This document shows positions 43,133-53,311 of a stretch of DNA of 64,000 nucleotides, piece by piece. A model generated the notes under the pieces. The model worked only from the letters and a program-made list of their open reading frames with translations, did no database searches and was not told the DNA's origin. A program made the position numbers and the translations under genes. Every line of letters starts with the position of its first letter. Positions within the stretch are counted from its first letter, which is position 1. The stretch is from the NCBI GenBank assembly GCA_020975725.1, contig QXJR01000005.1, positions 744,001-808,000 on the forward strand, in the 5' to 3' direction. Origin of the DNA: Picocystis sp. L7 (taxonomy: Eukaryota; Chlorophyta; Picocystophyceae; Picocystales; Picocystaceae).

Positions 43133-45941
43133 CTATACCTGAAAGTCATAGATGTATGCTATGGGGTCATGCAACATTGATCTGATCTGGTCTGCAAGAT
43201 AGTAGTCTTTCTTGCCATCTGTCCATAGCACCTCAAAGAGCCCATTGTCTTCATCTGTCACCAGCCCCTGATAATAAGCTGACTTGTCCTGCCCCTCATG
43301 GAAAAGCTCCTGCACAACTGCGCCGGTTAGGTCGGTCCGTTGCGGCTTGCGTGGCCGCTGTCTGGTCTGAAAAGGTAGCTTGGTGAATGGCCAGGTGTTG
43401 ATCATAATTGGGCTGGGTGACTGCAAGTAGGTAGTTTTCTTATGCGTCTGAACTGCTTCATAGTTAGCATCTGTGATACCCTGTTCTGGAATACACCCAT
43501 TGTGTTCTTCCAGTGGTAAAAAGTCATCCAACAAAGCTGCTGTTTCATCCACCCAGAAGTAGCGTTGCGAAGGATCTGACAGATTGCTTTCCACCCAATA
43601 GCGCACTGGCCTCGCTGGGAACGCGGAGAAATCGCGCAGCAGGTAGCGTCGTATGCGGTACTGCCTTGACTCGGTACGCATAGCATCTGTATCCGGCAGC
43701 GGGGACGCTTGCAGTTGTCGGTCTTTGTCCATCGGAAATAGCGTGAGGTCTGAATCTGTCCAGTGTTCAAGGTGATCAGCATGGATTCGTTCTGAAAATG
43801 CAGAGCCAGGTGGTAAGTCCAGTTCGTAACAGCCGTTCCTCAGCGCCCGTTTAATGACATAAGGGCCAACAAAGTATGGGTCCAGCTTATGTTTGTCAGC
43901 AGGCCCCTTGAGACCATACTGCACCTTCACCTTGTCCCCAGCTTCAAATGTTTTCTTCGGTCGATGCGCGGCAGCGGCGGCCATGCGCTCCGCAGCTTTA
44001 CGCAAATTGGCCTGGACAGTATCGTAGACCGATCGGTGCTGTTTTAATAAACTGGTTACCCGGCAGTCGAATGTCGTTACGATGTCTGATTGATTAGTGC
44101 CCTCTATGGTTGGAATCTGCAAATGCCAGGGCAGTCTGGATGGACATCCAAATAATAGCTGAAAGGGTGAGAAGTTAGTAGCTGTATGCACCGAATCGTT
44201 GTATGCGTGAGCTGCTGCTTGTAAGAACAGATCCCATTGGTGCTTATCAGAGCATGTTGTTCTCAGCGTTTGCAGGAGCGTGCGATGCTGTCGCTCTGCT
44301 CCTCCCTCCGATTGAGAATGATATGGAGTGCCAGTAACATGGCGGACTCCCAAAGCTGCACAGAAACCTTGAAACAACGATCGGTAGGCGGGCCCGTTGT
44401 CGGTATGTATATGAACTGGGGTGTGGTACTTGTACACCAGGTTATCCATTAAGCACTGAGCCTGACGATGCGCACTCCATGTGGAGTGGATCGGTATATA
44501 GATAGCGAACTTCGTGAAGCGGTCCACCACTGTCAAGACAGCATTATGGCCAAGAGCAGTGAGCGGTAGATTTTCAACCACATCTATCACAACAGTATGG
44601 AAAGGATATGGAAAGAACCTGAACTCTGGGCAAAGCTGACTGTGTCGGGACCGGTTACTGGGCTTCTGCAGTTGGCACACAGGGCAGCGTGCGACGAAGA
44701 GTTCGACGTGTCTCTTCAGGTCCTTCCACGTGAAGTGTCTTGAGGCATCTGCATAAGTTCTCGCTGAACCAAAGTGTCGCTGATCATGAACCATGTGTAG
44801 CAGCTCCTGTCTGAGGCTATTGTCTGCAGGCACCACCAGTACTGGCTGTGCATTGTCACTGGTTGTAAAAAGAAGGTTGTCCTTGACAATATGGTCTTCA
44901 GTTGGAGAATGAAGAAGTTCCTGGTAACTGGCATCATTGTCGGCAGCGATGCGTATACGCTCCAGTAGAGTAGGTGGCTCCCCTAGCGTAGCGCAGAGCA
45001 TTGAGCGCACCGATCGTGGCGTAGTAATTGACGCGATCGATCCACACACAGTCCCTGCTGGACTGCGGCATGCTAGCGGTCTAAGCGTCCGTGTGCGAAT
45101 TTGCCAACGCAGCAGCATGTGGGCAATCCATCCAACTGGAAATGCATTACCACACACGCGCTGCCGGCTCGCATCGCTTACGTTCGCTGCAGCAGTATCA
45201 CCAGGCTGCATCCCAACCAATCGCTCTCGTTCGTTAATGCTCAGCGGGCGAAGTTCGCCTCCTTCATCATGGACCCAGGTGGTTTTCGCACGATCGCTGT
45301 GCGACCGTGAGCTGGCCATCAAAGTTGGACATTTCAAGCGAGGGCGATTCAGAGCATCGCGTTGGACGGTTGCACCAGCTTCCAAGCACTCCTGCCAGGT
45401 AAGAGGTACTGGTCCTGTCGAGAGCTGAGGTTCCTGCAGAGGGGGTAGTGAGGTCCAGCATAACCTTGTACGAGCCCGCGCCCCATACTGTGACAGGTCC
45501 TCAACTACTGGTGATCCAAACCATTCAGCAATCGTGTCCAGGTGAGATTCCAGGTGAGTAGCAAATGGGGTGCACTCTAATATAAAGTCCGGACTGTTCA
45601 AGCGCTTGTGTATATTAGCAACTGCAGTGAACAGCTCTCGTTGGTCAAACAGTCCTAGGGGAGGTTTGCCTTGGTCTGTGTTCGCTCGCGAAAAGGGCTG
45701 GCAGGGTACTCCTGCTATAAGCAAGTGTACCTTGGGAAGTTTTCGCCGCTGCCCTAATATGGTCACATCATTGCCGTAACGGAATATGTCTTTGCGCGTA
45801 AACAGCCCTGGACGGGCGAGTCGTACTTGATTGAACACCCTCTGTATGACGCTGCGGCAATCTGGGTCCCTTTCGACGGCAATGTAATCGATCGTTATAT
45901 CTGTGGATGGAGGCAGAGCAATTTCCAAAGCGCGTAGCGTT
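43133..45941 (-). CDS. pol: Gyp-3 pol, 3' part: DNMT, integrase, Tudor-like tail
   Basis: The DNMT shows 'INYIAVE'-type motif II ('TIDYIAVERDPDC'), motif IV 'AGVPCQPFSRAN', motif VI region 'FILECTPFATH' and motif X 'GNAFPVGW'. Integrase follows with its His/Cys zinc domain ('HFGSARTYADASRHF', 'CPVCQLQKPSNRS'), the catalytic core ('VHIHTDNGPAYRSLF', 'PYHSQSEGGAERQHR') and an SH3-like segment ('KVKVQYGLKGPADKHKLDPY'). The tail has 'RYLLRDFSAFPARPVRYWV' and ends in a Tudor-like segment 'FEVLWTDGKKDYYLADQI'. The layout matches Gyp-4 closely, so the two are members of one family or sister families. Confidence 0.88.
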
Positions 45942-46546
45942 TGTTGTGGTTGGATGGCTTGGGGCAGGTTGTGAAGCGACAGCAGGTCGTACAACAGCCC
46001 AAGTTTCTGGCACTTTGCGTGTGGAGAAGGTTCCACGTTGAGTTGGGAGGTGCGGAGAACCAAAGCGCACCTGGAGCTGAGATGAGGAAGGTTCTAATTC
46101 AATTACAAGATCCTGTGGGAAGCCCTAGGTGGCTTCTCACAGGGGGGTGGTGTTTCCAGGCCTTATCCACCATGAGATCTGCTCCGCAAAGATCTCTTGG
46201 TGGGTCTGGTGCCCAACCCAACGGTGAAGATCCGTTCTGTTGGGGAGCAAGGGCTGCTGGAGCCCTTCTGGCCGTCCGATCCGCCAGGGCAGAGCCTCGG
46301 GATTGGGGAACCCTCGATCGAGTACCCTTCTGTGTTGGGGCCTCGAGGTAGGGACCGATCTCTGTATAGGGACCGGGGGTTCACCCAAAATGACCGGGGG
46401 GGACTGTCTGTCTCCAATCAAGCCAGAAGGGACCACCCACGCATAAGCTAGTATAACCGAATCCTGGGGCCCTTGGTTGGGTGACCCAGGATGGAGGGGA
46501 GACCGAGGCTCCTCGTAGGGGGGCCTGAGACCCAGAGTCCCTTTCA
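45942..46546 (-). repeat. Gyp-4 3' LTR
   Basis: 605 bp, TG...CA ends, near-identical to 52707-53311. It is the left copy, hence 3' for a minus-strand element. Confidence 0.93.
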
Positions 46547-46561
46547 GTCTCCCGGTTCCCT
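46547..46561 (-). promoter_or_regulatory. Gyp-4 polypurine tract
   Basis: Minus strand AGGGAACCGGGAGAC immediately before the 3' LTR; differs at only two bases from the Gyp-3 tract. Confidence 0.6.
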
Positions 46562-46578
46562 GCGCAGCAGGAAAAAGT

Positions 46579-49500
46579 TCAACTGTAAACTACTGCTACA
46601 GGGTTGTACAAAAGAGCCTGGAGCTCTGATGTCCTGTGTTTTGTCTTGAACCCATCAGTCCATACCACCGTGCGTCCATCGGTCTGTATGAGACCCTGAT
46701 AGAACTGCACGCCCTGGTCAATCTCAAAGGCCTCCATCACTACTTGTCCAGCCAGCCTAGAAGGAGGCTTCCACTGCTGCCGCTGTCGAGTGCTGTACGG
46801 CAGAGATGACCAGGTCCATGTATTCTGCAGAATAGGATTGGGGTTCCGCATGTAGATGTCTTCTTTGTGTTGCCGGACGGCGTCCAGGTTGCGCTTGCCG
46901 ATGCTGCGCTCGGGCAGGCATCCATTCGTTTCCTCCAGGTCCAATATTTCATCCAGATTCTGTGCGCTCTCGCTGACCCAGGAAGTCTGGCCATCGTGCG
47001 AGCGAGCCCGGTACTTTACTGCACCTGCTGGAAAATCCACAAAGTCGCGCACTAGATATTGCGCAATCTGTAATTGCGTCCCGCCGAGTTCCTGCACTGA
47101 GGTGGGAAGCTGGTCCAATGGCTGCGCAGCGCGATCCATTGGGAACAGTGTCAGATCTGATTCAATCCACGGTCTGAGACGATCCACGTGGAATCGATTC
47201 TGGAAGCGAGTACCGGGGGGCAGCTTCAGGCTATAGGCATCCTGACCCAATGCTCTGTCAATGCAGTAGGGCCCTTCCCAGTATGGATCCAGCTTTGGGC
47301 GATCCCGTGTGCTTTTTAGTCCATACTGGAGCTTGACCATATCCCCTGACTTGAATGTCCTGTTGGGGAGGTCCTGTGTCATGGTTGCCTGTTCGCGTGC
47401 GCGTTTCACCAGCAGGTCCCGTACATCATTGTACACTCTGCGCTGCTCGTCTAGCAAACCAGTGACCATCTTGTTGGGTGTAGTCAGCAGTTGCCTTGTT
47501 GGCAGGTCTGCTGTTGTGATCTGCAGATGCCACGGCAAGCGAGATGCACAGCCATATAACATCTCAAAGGGACTGCGTTGCAGCAACGGGTGCACGCTAT
47601 CGTTGTATGCGTGCGCTGCAGCTTGAAGGTACTGATCCCAATTGTCGGGGCGTTCGGACGATGTGCGCAGCGTCTGTAGAAGCGTGCGATGCTGGCGTTC
47701 CACTGGTCCCTGCGACTGCGAATGGTACGGGGTACCGGTCTTGTGGCTGGCACCCAAGGCTGTACAGTACGCGCCGAACAGTTTGCGATACGCAGGCCCA
47801 TTATCTGTATGAATGATGGATGGGGTATGATACCTGTACACCACACAATCCAGCAGCGCACGGGCTTGTTTCGTTGCGGACCAGGTTGTGTGCATGGGAA
47901 TGTACACAGCAAACTTCGTAAGGCGGTCGACTACGGTGATCACTGCACTGTGGTGATCAGGAGTGGCTGGCAAGCCTTCAACCACATCCACCACTACAGT
48001 ATGAAATGGATGAGGATAGAACCTCATCTCTGGAAGATGAGGCCGAGCGGCGCTCTTGTTTGCTGGCTTCATTCTCTGGCAGGTAGGGCACCGTGCCACA
48101 AATTGCTTGATGTGTGTCTTCATGCCAGGCCAGATAAAGTGTCGACGAGCTGACTCGAACGTACGATGGGCTCCAAAGTGGATGCGATCGTGCACCAGGT
48201 GAAGCAGATCCTGGCGTAGCGCATTGTCTTGAGGGACGCGCAGAACCGCTGGACCTGCGTAGCGTCCAAATTCTGCAGATGCATTGTCTTGAAACAGCAG
48301 GCCATTCCTGCATGTATATCCACCAGGTGGGTGGTCCAGGTAGGTCAAGTATTGCTGGTCATTCTGAATCGCTGTACGAATGCGTGACAGTAAAGGTACA
48401 CCTGATAGGTGTACTGCCGATCCATTGTCGCTAGGAGGGGAGTGTCGTGGAGCAGCCGTTACCAAACCACTCATAGTGATGTCACTACGGGTACCGAGCA
48501 GTTTACGAATCCATGAGTGGTACCAATCTGCTACTAGCACGGACAGCCATCCTACCGGAAAGGCGTTTCCACACATTCTTCTGCGAGCAGCAGGGGTAAT
48601 CTTGTACCCTGCTGTGTCATTGGGCTGCATGCCCACCAAGCGTTCGCGTTCCTGTATCGTCAATTCGCGCAGGGTCTGGTTTTGTCCCATGACCCAAGTG
48701 GAACGCGAGCGGTCACTGTGACTGCCTGGCGATGCCATCAGAGTGGGGCATTTCAGGCGGGGCAGGCCCTGGTTATCCAACGGGGGAGTCGCCCCAGGTT
48801 CCAAGCAGTCTTGCCAGGTTAGGGGCAACCCTGACGATAGATGTTCCTGTGGTTTGGGTGGAGGCAGATCTGTCCAGCATAAGCGAGTGCGCTGCTGGGC
48901 AGAAAAGTGAGCCATGTTGTGTTCTTGTGGCTCTCCAAACCATTCATTGATGCGCTCCAGGTCATCCTGCAGATGTGGAGCGAACGGGGTACACTCTATG
49001 ATGTAGGAGTGTCCTCCTACCAGGCGGTTGCGAATGTCTCGCACCGCTGTGAACAGTTCACGCACATCGCGCAGCCCCAGAGGGGGGTCTCTTTCTTATG
49101 TGTTGGCGCGCGAAAAGGGCTGGCACGGCACGCCAGCGATCAATAGGTCCACCGGTGGCAGCAAGCGACGATGCGCTAGGGTGCGCACATCGCTGCCATA
49201 GCGAAAGATGTCTTCGCGTATGAACAGGCCAGGTCTTGAGAGGTGAACAGAATTGAACACTCGCTGTACGATTGCTGCGCAATCGGGGTCCTGCTCCACT
49301 GCAATGTAGTTGATGGACAACTCTGCAGTTTCTGGGATGGCTTGTTCGAGGGCACGAAGGGTCGTACCCATTCCTGCACAGAGGTCCAGTACAGTTATCG
49401 TCTTGAGCGGTTTGGCTGAATCATCCACCGGGTGGCGTGAGAAGTAATCTGCGGCCACATTCTGACTTCCAGGGCGGAATTCCACGTTGAATGGGGCATA

Positions 49501-51600
49501 ATATGCCAGTTTTTCGATCCAGCGAGAGTCGCGGGGCGACAACTGCTGTACGCTCTTTGTCGTAAGGTACTTGGATGCTGTGTTATCGGTGATGACTGTA
49601 AACGGTCGGCCGAACACCAAGTGCTTCCAGTGAGCCAATGCGTAAACGATGGCACACGTTTCGCGTTCAGCAGCGTGGTAGTTTCGCTGAGCTGAATTGA
49701 ACTTGCGGCTCCAGTACTCGACCGGACGCCATTCGCCCGGGGAGATTTCCTGGTGCAGTACTGCCCCCATGCCAATATTTGACGCGTCTGTCTCGATGCG
49801 GATCGCGTGATCCTCATTGTATAGCGCCAGCGCAGGAGCAGTGGTGAGCTGGGTCACCAGCAGATCAAAAGCATGGTCATGTCGATCCAACCAGTAGCGC
49901 TGAAAGTCGTGGGCGTACTTTTTCTTGTTGAGCTCAGTGAGTGGAGCTGCAGCATCTGAGTAGTGAGGTACAAACCTCAAGTAGAATTGGCATAGGCCCA
50001 GAAAGGCCATGTTTTCTTTCTGCGATCTGGGTTTGGGGAAGTGCTGGATCTTGCTGAGCTTTTGCGGTGCGCACCGCAGCTCCTGGTTCTCGATCCTGAA
50101 CCCAACCCAGTCCAATTTGGTGCAGAAGAAATGGCACTTTGTACGTTTCAAACGTACATCTGCAGCCCTGCACACTTGGAAAAGGTCTTCAAGGTGCTGG
50201 AAGTGAGCTTCCTTGCTGGTTGAGTGAACCAGGATGTCATCCACATAGACCTTAGAAAAGGTCAAGTGTCCGAAAATCCTGTTCATCATTCTCTGGAAGG
50301 CTGCTGGGGCATTTGCTATGCCCATGGGCATTACCCTCCAGGTGTAACTCCCAAAGGGAGTCTGAACTGCTGTTTTTTGGATGTCTTCTGGGTTCATTGG
50401 CAACTGATGGAACCAGTCCAATGCGTCCAGCGCAGAAAAGTAACGGGCGCCGCCCAGCCCCTGCAGAAAGTCATCGATGCGTGGCAGAGGGTATCGATCT
50501 TTTATCGCAACATTGTTCAGCTTGCGATAATCGAACACCACTCTCCAGCCTCCATCCTTTTTGGGGACCAGGATCACTGGTGCACCCCAGGCTGAGCCTG
50601 CACAAACATCCATTTTCCCTGCATCCACATATTCACTCAGCAGCTTTCGCAACTCTTCGCGTTCTGTTGGCGACAAGCGATAGTACTGGGTGAACTGTGG
50701 TTTTGCTTCAGATTCCAGGGGGATACTGAAGTTTTCGCCGGGGACCCGTTCCGCGGGTGGACCCTTCCTTGCCTTAAAGCAGTCTGAATATTGGTCCAGG
50801 AGGTTGTCCAACCTCTGCTGTTCCGCTTCTGAGAGCGCGGCCTGCGCACTCAACTGGCTTCTGTCCTGCTGGAGCTCCTGCTCCTCTGTTTCCAATTCCC
50901 ATCGCGTGTCCTGCGGTTGTACGATGAGATACAGGCAACCCGGTGTGCGCACCGCTTGCCTAACTTCAGCGGCAGGGACGATCAAGTCGAGTCGTCGTGC
51001 CTGGATGAAGTCCCCATCGCCATGTACTGTATGGCGACGTCCGGTTGCGTCTTGGAGGATCATGGTCCCTTGCTGCCAGTTCAGCACCTGCAGGTAAGAG
51101 TTTGAAAAGTCACTGCCCAGGATACACTGAAAATCCTGGACAGGAGCAATACCAAAGTCATGCCAAACTCTGAAGCTGTCCATACTAAGTTCGAGGCGCA
51201 CAATGGGGGCGTTGTGGGTTTCCTTCCCCACAGCCACACCAAATTCCACATACTCATCTGTGGTTTTCCAGGTGATGCCTTGTGCATCAGCCCGTTGTAT
51301 CCTTTGTAACAACTGAGGTGTTACAAAGGAGAAGCTGGACAGTGTGTCCAGGTATGCTTGACTGCTCACCTTCGCTGGTCTGCGACCGAACAAGCATTGA
51401 GAGGTGAGAAACTCCTTCCTTGGAGCTGAATTATCTATTGCATGCAATGGCAGCACCTGTCCAGGTCTGCGATTCTGGACGGCCTGCAGCTGCAACGTCT
51501 GCAAATCATTCTGCTTGAGTCCTGGTTCCTTCAAGGGGGGCAGGTCCAGGTTAGGGGGAGCGTTCGCTGACGCTCCCGGCTCCATGCGGTCAACCCCCAT
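46579..51600 (-). CDS. pol: Gyp-4 pol: PR, RT, RNase H, DNMT, IN, Tudor-like tail
   Basis: In coding order: retropepsin-like domain (about 51230-51370, 'AYLDTLSSFSFVTPQLL'); RT with 'ILVPKKDGGWRVVFDYRKLN' (50510-50580) and 'YVDDILVHS' (about 50220-50245); RNase H (49430-49830, 'IETDASNIGMGAVLHQ'); DNMT (about 48510-49400); integrase zinc domain (48060-48190, 'CPTCQRMKPANKS') and core (47650-48000, 'IIHTDNGPAYRKLFG', 'YHSQSQGPVERQHR'); SH3-like segment (47200-47340); tail with 'QYLVRDFVDFPAGAVKYRA' and a Tudor-like end 'TVVWTDGFKTKHRTSELQ' (46600-46680). The order is that of gypsy pol with the DNMT inserted between RNase H and integrase. About one break overall. Confidence 0.9.
48510..49400 (-). 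CDS. Gyp-4 cytosine-C5 DNA methyltransferase domain within pol
   Basis: Motif I 'TVLDLCAGMGTTLRALEQA' lies near 49330-49390. Motif II region is 'INYIAVEQDPDCAAIVQR'. Motif IV 'IAGVPCQPFSRAN' with the catalytic PCQ is near 49105-49140. Motif VI region is 'SYIIECTPFAPH'. Motif VIII is 'QQRTRLCWTDLPP'. Motifs IX-X are 'RERLVGMQPNDTA' and 'MCGNAFPVGWLS' (near 48548-48580). All core motifs of a C5 methyltransferase are present in a compact domain of about 290 residues. It is close to the Gyp-3 copy and more distant from Gyp-2. The youngest DNMT copy of the window; activity is not known. Confidence 0.88.
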
Positions 51601-51617
51601 CGACCGCTGGAGCGCGT

Positions 51618-52683
51618 TCAGTTTTTTGAACTGAACACGGCACGGGCTTTACAGCCGCTGCCGCTGTGGCCATAGCGATGGCAGATATCGCACACCGAGA
51701 GTTGGCGGCATCGCTGAAGCAGGTCACCAGGGAGCTTTGCCTTCAGCTCATAGCCCTTGAGGTCCCCCTGGAGGGCCATGACCAATTCTTGGTCCCTCTC
51801 TTCCAGGTCCTTGAAGCGCTTGGACGCGCGCTGGGTCTTCACTGCCTCCTCCTTGGAGGACTTGCTGTCCTTCACAGCGCTGACGCGTCCCGCACGCTGT
51901 GGGCGTTTGGCAGCCTGTCCAGTCTGTTCACTGGAGCAGTTCTGCTCAATGTCCATGGCAGTTCCTGCTAATCCCCAGGGGCTGATGTCCGGGGTCTGGT
52001 GAAGTGTCACCAGCAGCTGATGCTTTTCGCGCATCCGCTGAATCATCCATATCGGGAGCCCTGCGCGGAAGCGTGCGGCCAGTTCCGCATCGGAAATGCG
52101 GGAGACTGTGGGATCCTTGCTGCTGCCTATCACTACTGACAGTGACAGCAACCTGTTCAGGAAATCCACCGCTGTTTCGTCCGTTCGCATATGAGTTCTG
52201 AGGAACTCATCGTATGCTTTTGGACCTGGGTCACATCTTTGGAAGATATTCAGCAGTGCGCTGAATATCGCATCCAAAGACTGTAGCTTTCCAGGGGCTG
52301 CTGTCTCCATGTTTTCCATTGCAAGGCGGGCTGTGCCTCCAAGTGTTTGGAGGGCCATAGCGGCCTGCGGAACGTCCTTCGCCACTCTTGCTTTGACCCA
52401 GCAAGAGGTCTCCTTATACCACCTGTGAAGGGCATAAGGATCCTTATTCAGCTCCTCCCCAGTGAAGACTGTGGGGGACGGCATTACAATGCCTTTGACT
52501 GCTCCGGACTTTCGGAGGGCTTCAAACATGTCGCTGAATTCAGCAGGTTCATGTTTGAAGTCCTCCTCTTCCTCGATGTCTTCGGGAGTGGCCAGCGACC
52601 TGGCCAAGTCCCTTTCCAGCTCCATTATCCTTTCTTCAAGGCGTGCTACTGTGGTAGCAGCCAGAACCGAATCTTCTTCCATC
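51618..52683 (-). CDS. gag: Gyp-4 gag
   Basis: I start it at the ATG at 52683 ('MEEDSVLAATTVARLEER'), just inside the 5' LTR boundary; the longer open frame to 52835 would translate LTR sequence. An N-terminal coiled coil ('ARLEERIMELERDLARSL') is followed by a capsid-type gag domain ('YDEFLRTHMRTDETAVDFLN'-type core, about 52060-52260). A C-terminal zinc knuckle CDICHRYGHSGSGC has the C-x2-C-x4-H-x4-C spacing. The frame is whole. Role: particle assembly and RNA binding. Confidence 0.88.
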
Positions 52684-52706
52684 ACGCCTGATGGACTCGT
52701 AAACTC

Positions 52707-53311
52707 TGTTGTGGTTGGATGGCTTGGGGCAGGCTGTGAAGCGACAGCAGGTCGTACAACAGCCCAAGTTTCTGGCACTTTGCGTGTGGAGAAGGTTCCA
52801 CGTTGAGTTGGGAGGTGCGGAGAACCAAAGCGCACCTGGAGCTGAGATGAGGAAGGTTCTAATTCAATTACAAGATCCTGTGGGAAGCCCTAGGTGGCTT
52901 CTCACAGGGGGGTGGTGTTTCCAGGCCTTATCCACCATGAGATCTGCTCCGCAAAGATCTCTTGGTGGGTCTGGTGCCCAACCCAACGGTGAAGATCCGT
53001 TCTGTTGGGGAGCAAGGGCTGCTGGAGCCCTTCTGGCCGTCCGATCCGCCAGGGCAGAGCCTCGGGATTGGGGAACCCTCGATCGAGTACCCTTCTGTGT
53101 TGGGGCCTCGAGGTAGGGACCGATCTCTGTATAGGGACCGGGGGTTCACCCAAAATGACCGGGGGGGACTGTCTGTCTCCAATCAAGCCAGAAGGGACCA
53201 CCCACGCATAAGCTAGTATAACCGAATCCTGGGGCCCTTGGTTGGGTGACCCAGGATGGAGGGGAGACCGAGGCTCCTCGTAGGGGGGCCTGGGACCCAG
53301 AGTCCCTTTCA
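52707..53311 (-). repeat. Gyp-4 5' LTR
   Basis: 605 bp direct copy of 45942-46546. No canonical tRNA primer-binding site was recognised next to it. Confidence 0.93.

Larger units (their letters stand above)
45942..53311 (-). mobile_element. Gyp-4: Ty3/gypsy LTR retrotransposon with DNMT, inserted in Gyp-3
   Basis: A 7.37-kb element with 605-bp LTRs (45942-46546 and 52707-53311), TGTTGTGG...CCCTTTCA, flanked by a 4-bp duplication CGTT (45938-45941 and 53312-53315). It lies within the DNMT domain of Gyp-3, in the same orientation. Gag (51618-52683) and pol (46579-51600) are on the minus strand, with all expected domains plus a DNMT. By eye the LTRs differ at about two of 605 positions. Because it sits inside the very young Gyp-3, it must be younger still. 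It looks almost whole, with about one break in pol. Confidence 0.93.

Noticed and set aside
48510-49400. Bacterial restriction-modification methyltransferase or bacterial contamination
   Set aside because: The DNMT is continuous with gypsy RT/RNase H and integrase and bounded by LTRs with a target duplication.
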